From Rhodococcus rhodochrous (lineage in GTDB: Bacteria > Actinomycetota > Actinomycetes > Mycobacteriales > Mycobacteriaceae): DNA of 64,000 nucleotides. The stretch covers positions 3,711,444 through 3,775,443 of the forward strand of contig NZ_LT906450.1 of NCBI RefSeq assembly GCF_900187265.1, in the 5' to 3' direction. Below are positions 55,475-64,000 of this stretch, in pieces. The translations under genes were made by a program, and so were the position numbers. The notes beneath the pieces are model-generated. The model saw only the letters and a program-made list of their open reading frames with translations. It had not been told where the DNA came from and ran no database searches. The number at the start of each line of letters is the position of its first letter. Position 1 is the first letter of the stretch.

Positions 55475-56080
55475 TTACTTCGAGTAGTACTCGACGATCA
55501 GCTGTTCCTGCAGCGGGATGTCGATCTGCGCGCGCTCGGGGAGCTGGTGGACCAGCACCCGCAGACGCGGGCCGACGACCTGCAGCCAACCCGGAACCGG
55601 GCGCTCGCCCTGGGTCTCGCGGGCGACCTGGAAGGGCAGCGTGCTCAGCGACTTCTCGCGGACATCGATGATGTCGTACTGCGAGACGCGGTAGCTGGGG
55701 ATGTCGACCTTCTTGCCGTTGACCAGGAAGTGGCCGTGGCTCACCAGCTGGCGGGCCTGACGACGCGTGCGGGCGAGGCCGGCACGGTAGACGACGTTGT
55801 CCAGGCGCGACTCGAGGATGGTCAGCAGAACCTCACCGGTCTTGCCGGGGCGGCTTGCGGCCTCTTCGTAGTAGCGGCGGAACTGCTTCTCCATGACGCC
55901 GTACGAGAAGCGGGCCTTCTGCTTCTCCTGCAGCTGGAGCAGGTACTCGCTCTCCTTGATCCGCGCGCGGCCGTGCTGGCCGGGCGGGTAGGGGCGACGC
56001 TCGAAGGCCTGATCGCCTCCGACCAGGTCGACGCGAAGACGACGCGACTTACGGGTAACGGGACCGGTATAACGAGCCAT
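55475..56080 (-). CDS. rpsD: 30S ribosomal protein S4
   Basis: S4 of 201 residues (MARYTGPVTRKSRRLRVDL start, S4 RNA-binding domain RLDNVVYRAGLARTRRQARQ, LVSHGHFLVNGKKVDIPSY). No zinc-binding Cys cluster at the N-terminus. Confidence 0.98.
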   Translation of the reverse strand: MARYTGPVTRKSRRLRVDLVGGDQAFERRPYPPGQHGRARIKESEYLLQLQEKQKARFSYGVMEKQFRRYYEEAASRPGKTGEVLLTILESRLDNVVYRAGLARTRRQARQLVSHGHFLVNGKKVDIPSYRVSQYDIIDVREKSLSTLPFQVARETQGERPVPGWLQVVGPRLRVLVHQLPERAQIDIPLQEQLIVEYYSK

Positions 56081-56102
56081 TATTCTTTACCTTCCTTTCC
56101 CG

Positions 56103-56516
56103 TTAGACGCGACGCCGCTTGGGCGGACGGCAACCGTTGTGCGGCTGCGGGGTGACATCGGAGATGGTGCCGACCTCGAGGCCTGCGGCCTGGAGGGAAC
56201 GGATCGCCGTCTCGCGGCCCGAGCCCGGACCCTTGACGAAGACGTCGACCTTCTTGACACCGTGTTCCTGCGCCTTGCGGGCGGCGTTCTCGGCGGCGAG
56301 CTGCGCGGCGAACGGGGTCGACTTGCGCGAACCCTTGAAGCCGACGTGGCCGGAGGACGCCCAGGAGATCACGTTGCCCTGCGGGTCCGTGATGGACACG
56401 ATGGTGTTGTTGAACGTGCTCTTGATGTGAGCGGCACCGTGCGGAACGTTCTTCTTGTCCCTGCGCCGTGCCTTCTGGGTCTTCTTCGGACCGGTGCTGC
56501 GTGACTTGGGAGGCAT
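56103..56516 (-). CDS. rpsK: 30S ribosomal protein S11
   Basis: S11 of 137 residues with [40 protein letters not shown] and the C-terminal [13 protein letters not shown]. Its ATG shares one base with the rpsM stop (TAATG). Confidence 0.98.
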   Translation of the reverse strand: MPPKSRSTGPKKTQKARRRDKKNVPHGAAHIKSTFNNTIVSITDPQGNVISWASSGHVGFKGSRKSTPFAAQLAAENAARKAQEHGVKKVDVFVKGPGSGRETAIRSLQAAGLEVGTISDVTPQPHNGCRPPKRRRV

Positions 56517-56884
56517 TACTTCTTCTTTCCTGCGACGGTGCGCTTCGGACCCTTGCGGGTGCGGGCGTTGGTCTTGGTGCGCTGTCCACGCACGGGCAGA
56601 CCACGACGGTGTCGCAGGCCCTGGTAGCAGCCGATCTCGATCTTGCGGCGGATGTCCGCCTGAACCTCGCGACGGAGGTCACCCTCGACCTTGTAGCTCT
56701 CCTCGATGTACTCGCGGAGCTTGGCGAGGTCCTCGTCCGTCAGATCCTTGCTGCGCAGGTCCGGGTTGACACCCGTGGCCTCGAGGATCTCCTTGGAGCG
56801 GGTACGGCCGATGCCGTAGATGTACGTGAGTGCGATCTCCATCCGCTTTTCGCGGGGAAGATCGACACCTGCGAGACGTGCCAT
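56516..56884 (-). CDS. rpsM: 30S ribosomal protein S13
   Basis: S13 of 122 residues ([40 protein letters not shown], basic tail KRTVAGKKK). Confidence 0.98.
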   Translation of the reverse strand: MARLAGVDLPREKRMEIALTYIYGIGRTRSKEILEATGVNPDLRSKDLTDEDLAKLREYIEESYKVEGDLRREVQADIRRKIEIGCYQGLRHRRGLPVRGQRTKTNARTRKGPKRTVAGKKK

Positions 56885-56942
56885 GTGGCATTCCTATTCG
56901 GTGTGCGGAGGTCTGCTCCCAGCCCGTCCCCTGCGTCGAAGA

Positions 56943-56988
56943 ACTGTGTGATTCATAAACACAGTGGGGCCCCGGCCTCCGTACCGGG
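56943..56988. other. Hairpins in the rpmJ-rpsM gap
   Basis: The 209-base gap between rpmJ and rpsM has CTGTGT/ACACAG (56943-56963) and CCCCGG/CCGGGG (56969-56988). A leader or r-protein control element before rpsM is possible; nothing else is visible in the gap. Confidence 0.45.
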
Positions 56989-57093
56989 GGTTGATCGCGC
57001 AGCTCCTCGACGGATCGAGGATCGTAACCACGCGACTGGTGCTGGAAGGTCTTCGTGCTTGTTGCCAAGCAGATCTTCGAGACGAAGGTGGAT

Positions 57094-57207
57094 CTAGCCC
57101 TGACGCTGCTTGTGGCGCAGGTTCTCGCAGATCACCATGACCCGACCGTTACGGCGGATCACCTTGCACTTCTCGCAGATCTTCTTGACGCTAGGCTGAA
57201 CCTTCAC
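57094..57207 (-). CDS. rpmJ: 50S ribosomal protein L36
   Basis: A 37-residue protein, [20 protein letters not shown] followed by [17 protein letters not shown]. The zinc ribbon (CEKC...C...H) is intact, so this is the zinc-binding form. GTG 57207; between infA and rpsM as usual. Confidence 0.96.
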   Translation of the reverse strand: MKVQPSVKKICEKCKVIRRNGRVMVICENLRHKQRQG

Positions 57208-57299
57208 GTAAGTCCGATCTCCTGTATGTGCGCCGCCGGACACGGCAGAGCCGGCCCGGCGACATGATTCTCCCCGACCGTGTGGCCGGGGAAGCTTCG

Positions 57300-57521
57300 T
57301 TACTTGTAGCGGTAGACGATGCGTCCACGCGTGAGGTCGTAGGGAGAAAGCTCCACGACAACGCGGTCCTCGGGAAGGATACGAATGTAGTGCTGGCGCA
57401 TCTTTCCGCTGATGTGGGCGAGAACCTTGTGCCCGTTCTCCAGCTCGATGCGGAACATCGCATTGGGCAGCGGTTCGATTACCCGGCCCTCGACCTCGAT
57501 TGCCCCGTCTTTCTTAGCCAT
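57300..57521 (-). CDS. infA: Translation initiation factor IF-1
   Basis: A 73-residue S1/OB-fold protein ([40 protein letters not shown], ending RGRIVYRYK). It begins the infA-rpmJ-rpsM-rpsK-rpsD-rpoA-rplQ operon from the promoter at 57665-57694. GAGGAT precedes the ATG. Confidence 0.98.
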   Translation of the reverse strand: MAKKDGAIEVEGRVIEPLPNAMFRIELENGHKVLAHISGKMRQHYIRILPEDRVVVELSPYDLTRGRIVYRYK

Positions 57522-57664
57522 ATCCTCCGCGATCCGTTGTTCGGCGTTGTGGTTGCATCGGCATCCGTTACCGTGACGCTCGGCAACTCCGGGACCGGAC
57601 ACGAACCGAGATTCGAAGGAATTCGACACGAGACCGATCGGAGCGCAGCGCGCACCACCGATCA

Positions 57665-57694
57665 ATGGTACGGGAAGTTGACCGTCCAGGACAA
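57665..57694 (-). promoter_or_regulatory. infA (alpha operon) promoter
   Basis: On the minus strand -35 TTGTCC (complement of 57689-57694), 18-base spacer, -10 TACCAT (complement of 57665-57670); leaves a leader of about 135 bases. Confidence 0.5.
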
Positions 57695-57740
57695 ATGAGC
57701 TCGGGCACACTCGTGCCCACGACCAGGAGGAGGACCGCAC

Positions 57741-58178
57741 GTGCGGGCGTTGATCCAGCGGGTGACCACGGCGGCAGTGGCGGTGGACGGAGCCGAGGTG
57801 GCCCGTATCACGCCGGCCGAAGGTGGTCACGGCCTGCTCGTGCTGGTCGGCGTCACGCACGACGACGACGAGGCCAAGGCCGCGACACTCGCCCGGAAGG
57901 TGTGGACGATGCGCATCCTCGAGGACGAGCGCTCCGCCTCCGACGTCGGCGCCCCGATCCTGGTGGTCAGTCAGTTCACGCTCATGGCCGACACGAGGAA
58001 GAGCCGGCGTCCGTCGTGGTCGGCCGCCGCTCCCCGCCCGATCGCCGAACCCCTCGTCGATGCGTTCGCGAACGCTCTACGAGATCTCGGCGCGACGGTG
58101 GAGACCGGGAAGTTCGGGGCCCACATGGAGGTGAGCCTCGTCAACGACGGACCGGTCACGCTCCTCGTCGAGGTCTGA
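57741..58178 (+). CDS. dtd: D-aminoacyl-tRNA deacylase
   Basis: A 145-residue DTD protein that hydrolyses D-aminoacyl-tRNAs: [40 protein letters not shown] with the catalytic SQxT motif, and the cross-subunit motif [11 protein letters not shown] at the C-terminus. GTG 57741 has AGGAGGAGG upstream. It lies on the opposite strand between infA and map, interrupting an otherwise single-direction ribosomal cluster. Confidence 0.95.
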   Translation: MRALIQRVTTAAVAVDGAEVARITPAEGGHGLLVLVGVTHDDDEAKAATLARKVWTMRILEDERSASDVGAPILVVSQFTLMADTRKSRRPSWSAAAPRPIAEPLVDAFANALRDLGATVETGKFGAHMEVSLVNDGPVTLLVEV

Positions 58179-58200
58179 ACCCACGCGGCGTGACCACGAC

Positions 58201-58256
58201 CGTCACTCCGGCCGGACGGTGAGGATGCCGTCACTCCGGCCGGACGGTGAGGATGC
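58201..58256. repeat. 28-bp tandem duplication over the map stop codon
   Basis: CGTCACTCCGGCCGGACGGT plus 8 more bases occurs twice head to tail (58201-58228, 58229-58256). The second copy contains the last codons and stop of map; each copy can also fold on CCGGCCGG. Confidence 0.85.
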
Positions 58257-59028
58257 GGGGGCCGTCCTCGGTGACCGCGACCGTGTGCTCCCAGTGCGCG
58301 GCGCGGCTGCCGTCGACGGTCACGACCGTCCACTCGTCGTCGAGGACCTCGGTCTCGTAGGTACCGAGCGTGAGCATCGGCTCGACGGCGAGCACCGACC
58401 CGACGACGAGCTTCGGCCCCTTGCCCGGCTTGCCCTCGTTCGGGAGGAACGGATCCATGTGCATCTCGCGCCCGATGCCGTGACCGCCGTAGCCGTCGAC
58501 GATCCCGTACGAGCGGCCGTGCAACTTCTCGGCGGCATGCGTGCCCTGCTCGATCGCATGCGAGACGTCGGTCAGGCGGTTACCCGGGAGCATCGCCGCG
58601 ATACCGGCCTCGAGCGACAGGCGGGTGGCCTCGCTCAGGTCGATGTCGGCCTGCGACAGCTCCCCGATCCCGAAGGTCCACGCCGAGTCGCCGTGCCAGC
58701 CCTCGAGGATCGCACCGCAGTCGATCGAGACGAGGTCGCCCTCGGCGAGCACCACCGACGCCGATGGGATGCCGTGGACGACGACCTCGTTGACCGACGA
58801 ACAGATCGAACCGGTGAAGCCGTGGTAGCCCAGGAAGGACGGAACGGCCCCCGCATCACGGATGACCGATTCCGCCACCTGGTCGAGTTCCAGGGTGCTC
58901 ACGCCCGGCTTTGCCGCCTCACGCACTGCGACGAGTGCGGCACCGACCACGGCTCCCGCCGCCGCCATCGCGTCGAGTTCACCCGAGGTGCGGAACGGAA
59001 CCACTGAGCGCTTGCGCCCGAAACCCAT
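58231..59028 (-). CDS. map: Methionine aminopeptidase, type I
   Basis: Removes initiator methionine. 265 residues with the five metal ligands in [20 protein letters not shown] (Asp, Asp), [13 protein letters not shown] (His), [10 protein letters not shown] (Glu) and WEHTVAV (Glu). Short N-terminus without SH3-binding or zinc-finger extension. Last gene of secY-adk-map. Confidence 0.97.
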   Translation of the reverse strand: MGFGRKRSVVPFRTSGELDAMAAAGAVVGAALVAVREAAKPGVSTLELDQVAESVIRDAGAVPSFLGYHGFTGSICSSVNEVVVHGIPSASVVLAEGDLVSIDCGAILEGWHGDSAWTFGIGELSQADIDLSEATRLSLEAGIAAMLPGNRLTDVSHAIEQGTHAAEKLHGRSYGIVDGYGGHGIGREMHMDPFLPNEGKPGKGPKLVVGSVLAVEPMLTLGTYETEVLDDEWTVVTVDGSRAAHWEHTVAVTEDGPRILTVRPE

Positions 59029-59042
59029 ATCGAACTACCCGT

Positions 59043-59588
59043 CTACTTTCCGAGTGCGGACAGTGCCCGCGAATTGATCTCCTCGACCTCACCGATCGCG
59101 TCGACCGTGATGATCGAGTCGGCGTAGTAGTCGAGCAGCGGGGCCGTCTCCTCACGGTAGACCCGGAGACGGTTGCGGATCACGTCTTCGGTGTCGTCGG
59201 CGCGACCGCGGGCGAGCATGCGCTCGACCACGACGTCCTCGTCGATGACGAAGGACAGCACGCCGTCGAGCTCGACGCCGAGATCCTTCAGGATGTTCTC
59301 GAGTTCCTTGGCCTGCTCCACGCTGCGCGGGAAGCCGTCGAGGAGGAAGCCGTTGGCGGCGTCGGGCTCGGCCAGACGCTCACGCACCATGTTGTTGGTG
59401 ATCTCGGCGGGAACGAGCTCCCCCGCGTCGATGTACTTCTTGGCCTCGACTCCGAGCGGGGTGCCCTGCCCGATGTTCGCGCGGAAAAGATCGCCCGTCG
59501 AGATGGCGGGGACGCCGAGCTTCTCGGACAGAATCGCGGCCTGTGTGCCCTTGCCGGCACCGGGAGGACCGAGCAGTACAAGTCTCAC
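59043..59588 (-). CDS. adk: Adenylate kinase
   Basis: A 181-residue short-lid adenylate kinase: [18 protein letters not shown]-loop, [39 protein letters not shown]. The lid lacks zinc cysteines. GTG 59588 overlaps the secY stop (GTGA); the longer open frame is antisense-like and not the gene. Confidence 0.97.
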   Translation of the reverse strand: MRLVLLGPPGAGKGTQAAILSEKLGVPAISTGDLFRANIGQGTPLGVEAKKYIDAGELVPAEITNNMVRERLAEPDAANGFLLDGFPRSVEQAKELENILKDLGVELDGVLSFVIDEDVVVERMLARGRADDTEDVIRNRLRVYREETAPLLDYYADSIITVDAIGEVEEINSRALSALGK

Positions 59589-60898
59589 TTGAGGAACCCT
59601 TCGTAGTTGCGCTGCATCAGTTGACTTTCGATCTGCTTGACAGTGTCCAGCGCGACACTGACGAGAATGAGAACCGCGGCGCCACCGAAGATGCTCGAGG
59701 CCGTCTGGCTGCCGGACAGGAAGAAGTTCGGCAGTGTCGCGATGAGACCGAGGTAGATCGAGCCCGGAACCGTGATGCGGTTGAGCACGAAACTGAGATA
59801 TTCGGCGGTCGGGCGACCGGGGCGGATGCCCGGGATGAAGCCGCCGTACTTCTTCATCTCGTCGGCCCGCTCCTCCGGATTGAAGGTGATGGCGACGTAG
59901 AAGAAGACGAAGAACACGATCAGCGCGAAGTAGATCGCGATGTAGACCGGGTTGTTCGGATTGACCAGGTACTCGTTGATGATCCGCTGCCACCAACTCG
60001 GATCCGGGTTGGTCGTGGCACCGGTGAGCTGCGCAACGAGGTTGGGCAGGTACAGCAGCGACGACGCGAAGATGACGGGGATGATGCCCGCCTGGTTGAC
60101 CTTCAGCGGCAGGTAGGTCGACGACCCGCCGTACATACGACGGCCGACCATGCGCTTGGCGTACTGCACCGGGATGCGGCGCTGACCCTGCTCGATGAAC
60201 ACGACGCCCGTGATGAGGGCCAGGGCCACGACGCAGACGATCGCGAAGACGAGGCCGCCGCGGGATTCGAGGATCATGCGGCCCTCGCTCGGCAGCGCGG
60301 CCGCGATACCGGAGAAGATCAGCAGCGACATGCCGTTGCCGACACCGCGTTCGGTGATGAGCTCACCGAACCACATGACGACGGCGGCACCGGCGGTCAT
60401 GACCAGCACGATGACGACCATCCCGAAGATGCTGTCGTCGGCGAGGATCGGCTCCGAACAGCCCTGCAGCAGCTGCCCTCGGGCGGCGAGGGCGACGATG
60501 CCGGTGGCCTGCAGGACGGCGAGCGCGACGGCGAGATAACGCGTGTACTGCGTCATCTTGGCCTGGCCGGACTGGCCTTCCTTGCGCAGTTCCTCGAATC
60601 GTGGAATGACCACGGTGAGCAGCTGGACGATGATGCTCGCGGTGATGAACGGCATGATGCCGATCGCGAAGACCGACAGCTGCAGTAACGCGCCGCCGGA
60701 GAACAGATTGATCAGCGAGTAGATGCCGGCCTGCTCGCTGCCGGCGAGCTGATCGACACAGGCCTGGACGTTGCCGTAGTCGACGCCCGGGGACGGCACG
60801 GTAGCACCGAGGCGGTACAGCGCCACGAGCCCGAGGGCGATGAGAATCTTCCGCCTCAGGTCCGGTGTCCTGAGGGCCGAGACGAAGGCGGAAAGCAA
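59585..60898 (-). CDS. secY: Protein translocase subunit SecY
   Basis: The Sec channel, 437 residues with about ten transmembrane helices; [23 protein letters not shown] C-terminal loop and [15 protein letters not shown]. The start is TTG 60898 (reads [17 protein letters not shown]) placed five bases after AGGAGG; no ATG or GTG is nearby, and the open frame to 60961 has no ribosome site. First gene of secY-adk-map. Confidence 0.96.
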   Translation of the reverse strand: MLSAFVSALRTPDLRRKILIALGLVALYRLGATVPSPGVDYGNVQACVDQLAGSEQAGIYSLINLFSGGALLQLSVFAIGIMPFITASIIVQLLTVVIPRFEELRKEGQSGQAKMTQYTRYLAVALAVLQATGIVALAARGQLLQGCSEPILADDSIFGMVVIVLVMTAGAAVVMWFGELITERGVGNGMSLLIFSGIAAALPSEGRMILESRGGLVFAIVCVVALALITGVVFIEQGQRRIPVQYAKRMVGRRMYGGSSTYLPLKVNQAGIIPVIFASSLLYLPNLVAQLTGATTNPDPSWWQRIINEYLVNPNNPVYIAIYFALIVFFVFFYVAITFNPEERADEMKKYGGFIPGIRPGRPTAEYLSFVLNRITVPGSIYLGLIATLPNFFLSGSQTASSIFGGAAVLILVSVALDTVKQIESQLMQRNYEGFLK

Positions 60899-60968
60899 AG
60901 ATCCTCCTGGCGGGCCGATCGGGGACGACGGATCGAGAGGGATCCGTCGGACGGTAGACAACTCTGAA

Positions 60969-60974
60969 ACTCTA
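60969..60974 (-). promoter_or_regulatory. -10-like box upstream of secY
   Basis: TAGAGT on the minus strand, 70 bases before the TTG start. No convincing -35. Near it the 17-mer AGCCTATGtCACCGCTG is repeated at 61007-61023 and 61031-61047 (one mismatch, period 24). Confidence 0.35.
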
Positions 60975-61055
60975 ACAGTGGGCCCCGATGAGAGGGGTAG
61001 CCCGGTAGCCTATGTCACCGCTGCGAACGCAGCCTATGACACCGCTGTGAAAGCG

Positions 61056-61095
61056 CGAACGGCCGCGGTGCAAGGATCTGCACCGCGGCCGTTCG
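61056..61095. terminator. Terminator after rplO
   Basis: A perfect 17-bp stem beginning CGAACGGCCGCGGTGCA, loop 6 bases, 30 bases past the rplO stop. Ends the spc ribosomal operon before secY. Confidence 0.88.
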
Positions 61096-61125
61096 ACAGC
61101 CGTGACTCACACGCGAAAGTACAGG

Positions 61126-61569
61126 TCAGGCCTGGACGGTCGCGCTGCCACCGGCTGCAGCGATCTTCTCCTGAGCGGAGGCCGAGAACTTGTCGGCGGT
61201 GACCTGCACGGCCACCGTCAGCTCGCCCTCGCCGAGGACCTTGACGAGCTGGTTCTTGCGAACCAGACCCTTCGCCACGAGGTCCGCGACACCGATCTGT
61301 CCACCCTCGGGGAACGCGCGAGCGATGTCCCCGACGTTGACGATCTGGTACTCGGTACGGAATGCGTTCTTGAAACCCTTGAGCTTCGGCAGACGCATGT
61401 GGATGGGCATCTGGCCACCCTCGAAGGCCGGCGACACGTTCTTGCGTGCCTTCGTGCCCTTCGTACCGCGGCCGGCGGTCTTGCCCTTCGAACCCTCACC
61501 GCGTCCGACGCGGGTCTTGTCCGTCTTCGCACCCGGTGCCGGGCGCAGGTGATGCAGCTTGATGGTCAT
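61126..61569 (-). CDS. rplO: 50S ribosomal protein L15
   Basis: L15 of 147 residues ([56 protein letters not shown]). Confidence 0.98.
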   Translation of the reverse strand: MTIKLHHLRPAPGAKTDKTRVGRGEGSKGKTAGRGTKGTKARKNVSPAFEGGQMPIHMRLPKLKGFKNAFRTEYQIVNVGDIARAFPEGGQIGVADLVAKGLVRKNQLVKVLGEGELTVAVQVTADKFSASAQEKIAAAGGSATVQA

Positions 61570-61571
61570 TC

Positions 61572-61751
61572 TCAGACCTCCTCAACAGTGACGAGGTGAC
61601 GCACCACGTTGATGAGGCCGCGGTTCTGCGCATTGTCCTCGCGGACGACGGACTGGCGGATCTTCCGCAGACCGAGGGTCCGGAGGCTGTCGCGCTGATT
61701 CGACTTGGCCCCGATGGTGCTCTTGATCTGGGTGATCTTCAGCTCTGCCAT
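61572..61751 (-). CDS. rpmD: 50S ribosomal protein L30
   Basis: L30 of 59 residues ([39 protein letters not shown]). ATG 61751 shares one base with the rpsE stop; the longer open frame to 61949 lies within rpsE. Confidence 0.97.
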   Translation of the reverse strand: MAELKITQIKSTIGAKSNQRDSLRTLGLRKIRQSVVREDNAQNRGLINVVRHLVTVEEV

Positions 61752-62398
61752 TACTTCACGCTCCCAGCAGCCTGTGCACGTGCGCGCAGCATGCCGGCGG
61801 GGGCAACTTCCTCGAGGGTGAGGCCACGGCGAGCCGCGACTTCCTCGGGACGCTGCAGACCCTTGAGGGCCGCAACCGTCGCGTGCACCACATTGATGGC
61901 GTTGTCGGAGCCGAGCGACTTCGACAGGATGTCGTGGACACCCGCGCACTCCAGCACCGCGCGCACAGCGCCACCGGCGATGACACCGGTACCGGGGGAA
62001 GCCGGACGCAGCAGGACGACACCGGCTGCAGCCTCTCCCTGGACGGGGTGGGTGATGGTTCCGCCGATGAGCGGGACGCGGAAGAAGTTCTTGCGAGCTT
62101 CCTCGACACCCTTCTGGATGGCCGCGGGAACTTCCTTGGCCTTGCCGTAGCCGACGCCGACCAGACCGTTGCCGTCGCCCACGATCACCAGAGCGGTGAA
62201 GCTGAAGCGACGACCGCCCTTGACGACCTTCGACACACGGTTGATCGAGACGACACGCTCGATGTAGTTCGACTTCTCGGCAGCGTTGCCGCCACGCGAG
62301 TCGCGGTCGCGGCGGTCGCGACCGCCGCGGTTGTCACCGCTGTTGGGGTTCTGTCCGGCGGGGCCGTTGCCGCCGTCACGCCGCTGACGTCCCGGCAT
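61751..62398 (-). CDS. rpsE: 30S ribosomal protein S5
   Basis: S5 of 215 residues; core [40 protein letters not shown], plus a Gly/Arg/Asp-rich N-terminal extension of ~40 residues. Confidence 0.98.
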   Translation of the reverse strand: MPGRQRRDGGNGPAGQNPNSGDNRGGRDRRDRDSRGGNAAEKSNYIERVVSINRVSKVVKGGRRFSFTALVIVGDGNGLVGVGYGKAKEVPAAIQKGVEEARKNFFRVPLIGGTITHPVQGEAAAGVVLLRPASPGTGVIAGGAVRAVLECAGVHDILSKSLGSDNAINVVHATVAALKGLQRPEEVAARRGLTLEEVAPAGMLRARAQAAGSVK

Positions 62399-62429
62399 CA
62401 GGCGTTCCTTCCGTTCGAGAAAATGGTCA

Positions 62430-62837
62430 TCAGAACTTCAACCCGCTTTCGCGAGCCGCGTCCGCGAGGGCCGCGATGCGTCCGCTGTAGGTGTGGCCAC
62501 CGCGGTCGAAGACCACGGCTTCCACGCCGGCAGCCTTCGCGCGCTCGGCGATCAGCTGACCGACCTTCGCGCCGCGAGCCTTCTTGTCGCCCTCGAGAGC
62601 GCGCACATCGGGTTCGATGGACGACGCTGCGGCGAGGGTGGTGCCCGTCAGGTCGTCGACCAGCTGCACGTGCAGGTGGCGCGAGGACCGGTTGACGACG
62701 AGGCGGGGACGCTCGGCGGTGCCGGAGATCTTCTTGCGGAGGCGGAAGTGACGACGCGTCTTCGAAAGGCGACGCGTGGTGGAGGCGTCCTTGCCGCGCG
62801 GGATGCGCTTGGCCTTCTGGTTCTCGGTCTGGCTCAT
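62430..62837 (-). CDS. rplR: 50S ribosomal protein L18
   Basis: L18 of 135 residues ([57 protein letters not shown]). ATG 62837 matches the family start; a GTG at 62843 overlaps the rplF stop (GTGA) and could be used for coupling. Confidence 0.96.
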   Translation of the reverse strand: MSQTENQKAKRIPRGKDASTTRRLSKTRRHFRLRKKISGTAERPRLVVNRSSRHLHVQLVDDLTGTTLAAASSIEPDVRALEGDKKARGAKVGQLIAERAKAAGVEAVVFDRGGHTYSGRIAALADAARESGLKF

Positions 62838-62839
62838 GA

Positions 62840-63379
62840 TCACTTACCCGTCTTTCCGACCTTGCGACGGACCTGTTCACCCTCGTAGCGGATGCCCTTG
62901 CCCTTGTACGGGTCGGACTTGCGCAGCCGGCGGATGTTGGCCGCGATCTGGCCGACCTTCTGCTTGTCGATGCCCGAGATCGAGAAGCGCGTGGGGTTCT
63001 CGACGGCGAACGTGATGCCCTCGGGAGCCTCGATCAGCACGGGGTGGCTGTAGCCGAGCGAGAACTCGAGGTCCTTGCCCTTGAGAGCCACGCGGTAGCC
63101 GACGCCGTGGATCTCCATCTTCGTGGTGTAACCCTCGGTCACGCCGACGATGAGGTTCTGCACGAGCGTCCGCGACAGGCCGTGCAGCGCACGGCTGCGA
63201 CGCTCGTCGTTCGGGCGCGTGACGTTGATTGCCCCGTCCTCGCCCTTGGCGACGGCGATCGGCTCGGCGATCGTCAGGGACAGGTTGCCCTTGGGGCCCT
63301 TCACTGCAACATCCTGGCCGTCGATGGTGACCTCGACGCCCGAAGGAACTGCAACGGGGAGTTTTCCGATTCGCGACAT
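62840..63379 (-). CDS. rplF: 50S ribosomal protein L6
   Basis: L6 of 179 residues ([60 protein letters not shown]). Confidence 0.98.
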   Translation of the reverse strand: MSRIGKLPVAVPSGVEVTIDGQDVAVKGPKGNLSLTIAEPIAVAKGEDGAINVTRPNDERRSRALHGLSRTLVQNLIVGVTEGYTTKMEIHGVGYRVALKGKDLEFSLGYSHPVLIEAPEGITFAVENPTRFSISGIDKQKVGQIAANIRRLRKSDPYKGKGIRYEGEQVRRKVGKTGK

Positions 63380-63394
63380 TGTGGTGGCCTCCCT

Positions 63395-63793
63395 TTACCA
63401 GACGTAGGCGAGGACTTCCCCGCCCACTCCCTGCTTGGCCGCCTGGCGATCGGTGAGCAGGCCGGAGGACGTGGAGATGATCGCCACGCCGAGGCCGCCC
63501 AGGACCTTGGGCAGGTTGGTGGATTTCGCGTACACGCGCAGGCCGGGCTTCGACACGCGGCGCACGCCGGCAAGGCTGCGCTCACGGGAAGGTCCGTACT
63601 TGAGGTCGACGATGAGGGTCTTGCCCACCTCGGCGTCCTCGGTGCGGTAGTCGGAGATGTAACCCTCGCGCTTGAGGATCTCGGCGATGTTCACCTTGAT
63701 CTTCGAGGACGGGAGCTTGACCTCGTCGTGGTACGCCGTGTTGGCGTTACGCAGACGCGTCAAGAAGTCTGCGATGGGGTCGGTCATGGTCAT
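63395..63793 (-). CDS. rpsH: 30S ribosomal protein S8
   Basis: S8 of 132 residues ([40 protein letters not shown]). ATG 63793 is the usual start in this group; the frame to 63958 is not coding. Confidence 0.97.
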   Translation of the reverse strand: MTMTDPIADFLTRLRNANTAYHDEVKLPSSKIKVNIAEILKREGYISDYRTEDAEVGKTLIVDLKYGPSRERSLAGVRRVSKPGLRVYAKSTNLPKVLGGLGVAIISTSSGLLTDRQAAKQGVGGEVLAYVW

Positions 63794-63882
63794 GGCTGAC
63801 CTGTTCACCTTTCTCGATGCGGTTCCCATGCAACGCCGGAACATGCCGGCCGTGGGCCTACATCGAAACTCGGTTCGATAGC

Positions 63883-63958
63883 GGGTTCGTCGGCCGGATC
63901 GGCGACGAACCCATGACAGCGCGACAGTGGGCGGAGAACTACTCGGTCCTCCGCCCAC
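63883..63958. other. Two hairpins in the rpsN-rpsH gap
   Basis: GGGTTCGTCG/CGACGAACCC (63883-63912) and GTGGGCGGAG/CTCCGCCCAC (63927-63958) lie between rpsH and rpsN in the middle of the spc operon. The second begins 9 bases after the rpsN stop. Attenuation, processing or S8 binding are possible. Confidence 0.6.
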
Positions 63959-63966
63959 CGATCACG

Positions 63967-64000
63967 TCACCAGGAGCTCTTGTGAACTCCCGGAAGTTCT
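63967..64000 (-). CDS. rpsN: 30S ribosomal protein S14 type Z (C-terminal end only)
   Basis: The last ten codons before the stop read ELPGVHKSSW, the conserved end of the short zinc-type S14 that precedes rpsH in actinobacterial spc operons. The rest lies outside the window. Confidence 0.85.
   Translation of the reverse strand, partial: ELPGVHKSSW

Overview
This window is ordinary chromosomal DNA of a high-GC actinobacterium of the Mycobacteriales, most likely a Rhodococcus. That rests on gene order closely following M. tuberculosis Rv3394c to Rv3462c (imuB, imuA', guaA, choD, guaB3, guaB2, rsdA, sigD, whiB3, groEL1, groES, tsa genes, alr, nnr, glmS, glmM, rpsI, rplM, ESX-4, truA, rplQ to infA), on a mycolyltransferase (mycolic-acid envelope), and on species-specific differences from Mycobacterium. 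I see no tRNA, rRNA, CRISPR array, insertion sequence or prophage. Names are by recognition of protein motifs and synteny; no database search was run.

Layout. 1-1700: DNA-damage mutasome genes imuA'-imuB behind a near-consensus LexA box. 1800-6820: a Ser/Thr kinase and an envelope-stress module in which a PspC-domain histidine kinase and its NarL-type regulator diverge from a PspC/LiaF-like membrane protein. 6950-13240: purine genes guaA, guaB3 and guaB with a ChoD-type GMC oxidoreductase. 13500-17540: DUF5319 protein, SigD with its anti-sigma factor RsdA, an Rv3415c-like protein and WhiB3. 17790-19960: groES-groEL1 behind a promoter overlapped by a CIRCE element. 20100-31300: a degenerate Hsp70-like membrane protein, then tRNA t6A genes (tsaD, tsaB, tsaE) with rimI, then alr, nnr and glmS for wall precursors and metabolite repair. 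31300-35300: an EspC/WXG-like protein pair, glmM, rpsI and rplM. 35600-48230: a complete ESX-4 type VII secretion locus (esxT, esxU, Rv3446c family, eccC4, eccD4, mycP4, eccB4 and also eccE). 48200-51540: FMN reductase, TetR regulator, acyl-CoA dehydrogenase and a phosphotransferase. 51640-52830: a 21-residue amphipathic peptide gene facing a mycolyltransferase. 52825-64000: truA and the joined alpha and spc ribosomal operons, rplQ back to rpsN, with dtd inserted on the opposite strand.

Most genes are packed with GTGA or ATGA stop/start overlaps, implying translational coupling (imuA'-imuB, HK-RR, tsaB-rimI-tsaD, rplM-rpsI, eccD4-mycP4, secY-adk, truA-mycolyltransferase). Several unlinked genes look leaderless, with a TANNNT box 6-8 bases before the start codon. 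The most interesting signals are the short peptide gene beside the mycolyltransferase, the EccE-containing ESX-4 locus with a nearby orphan EspC/WXG-like pair, the operator palindrome whose arms contain both divergent -10 boxes at the TetR/acyl-CoA dehydrogenase locus, the degenerate Hsp70-like protein, and repeated short tandem duplications over gene 3' ends.
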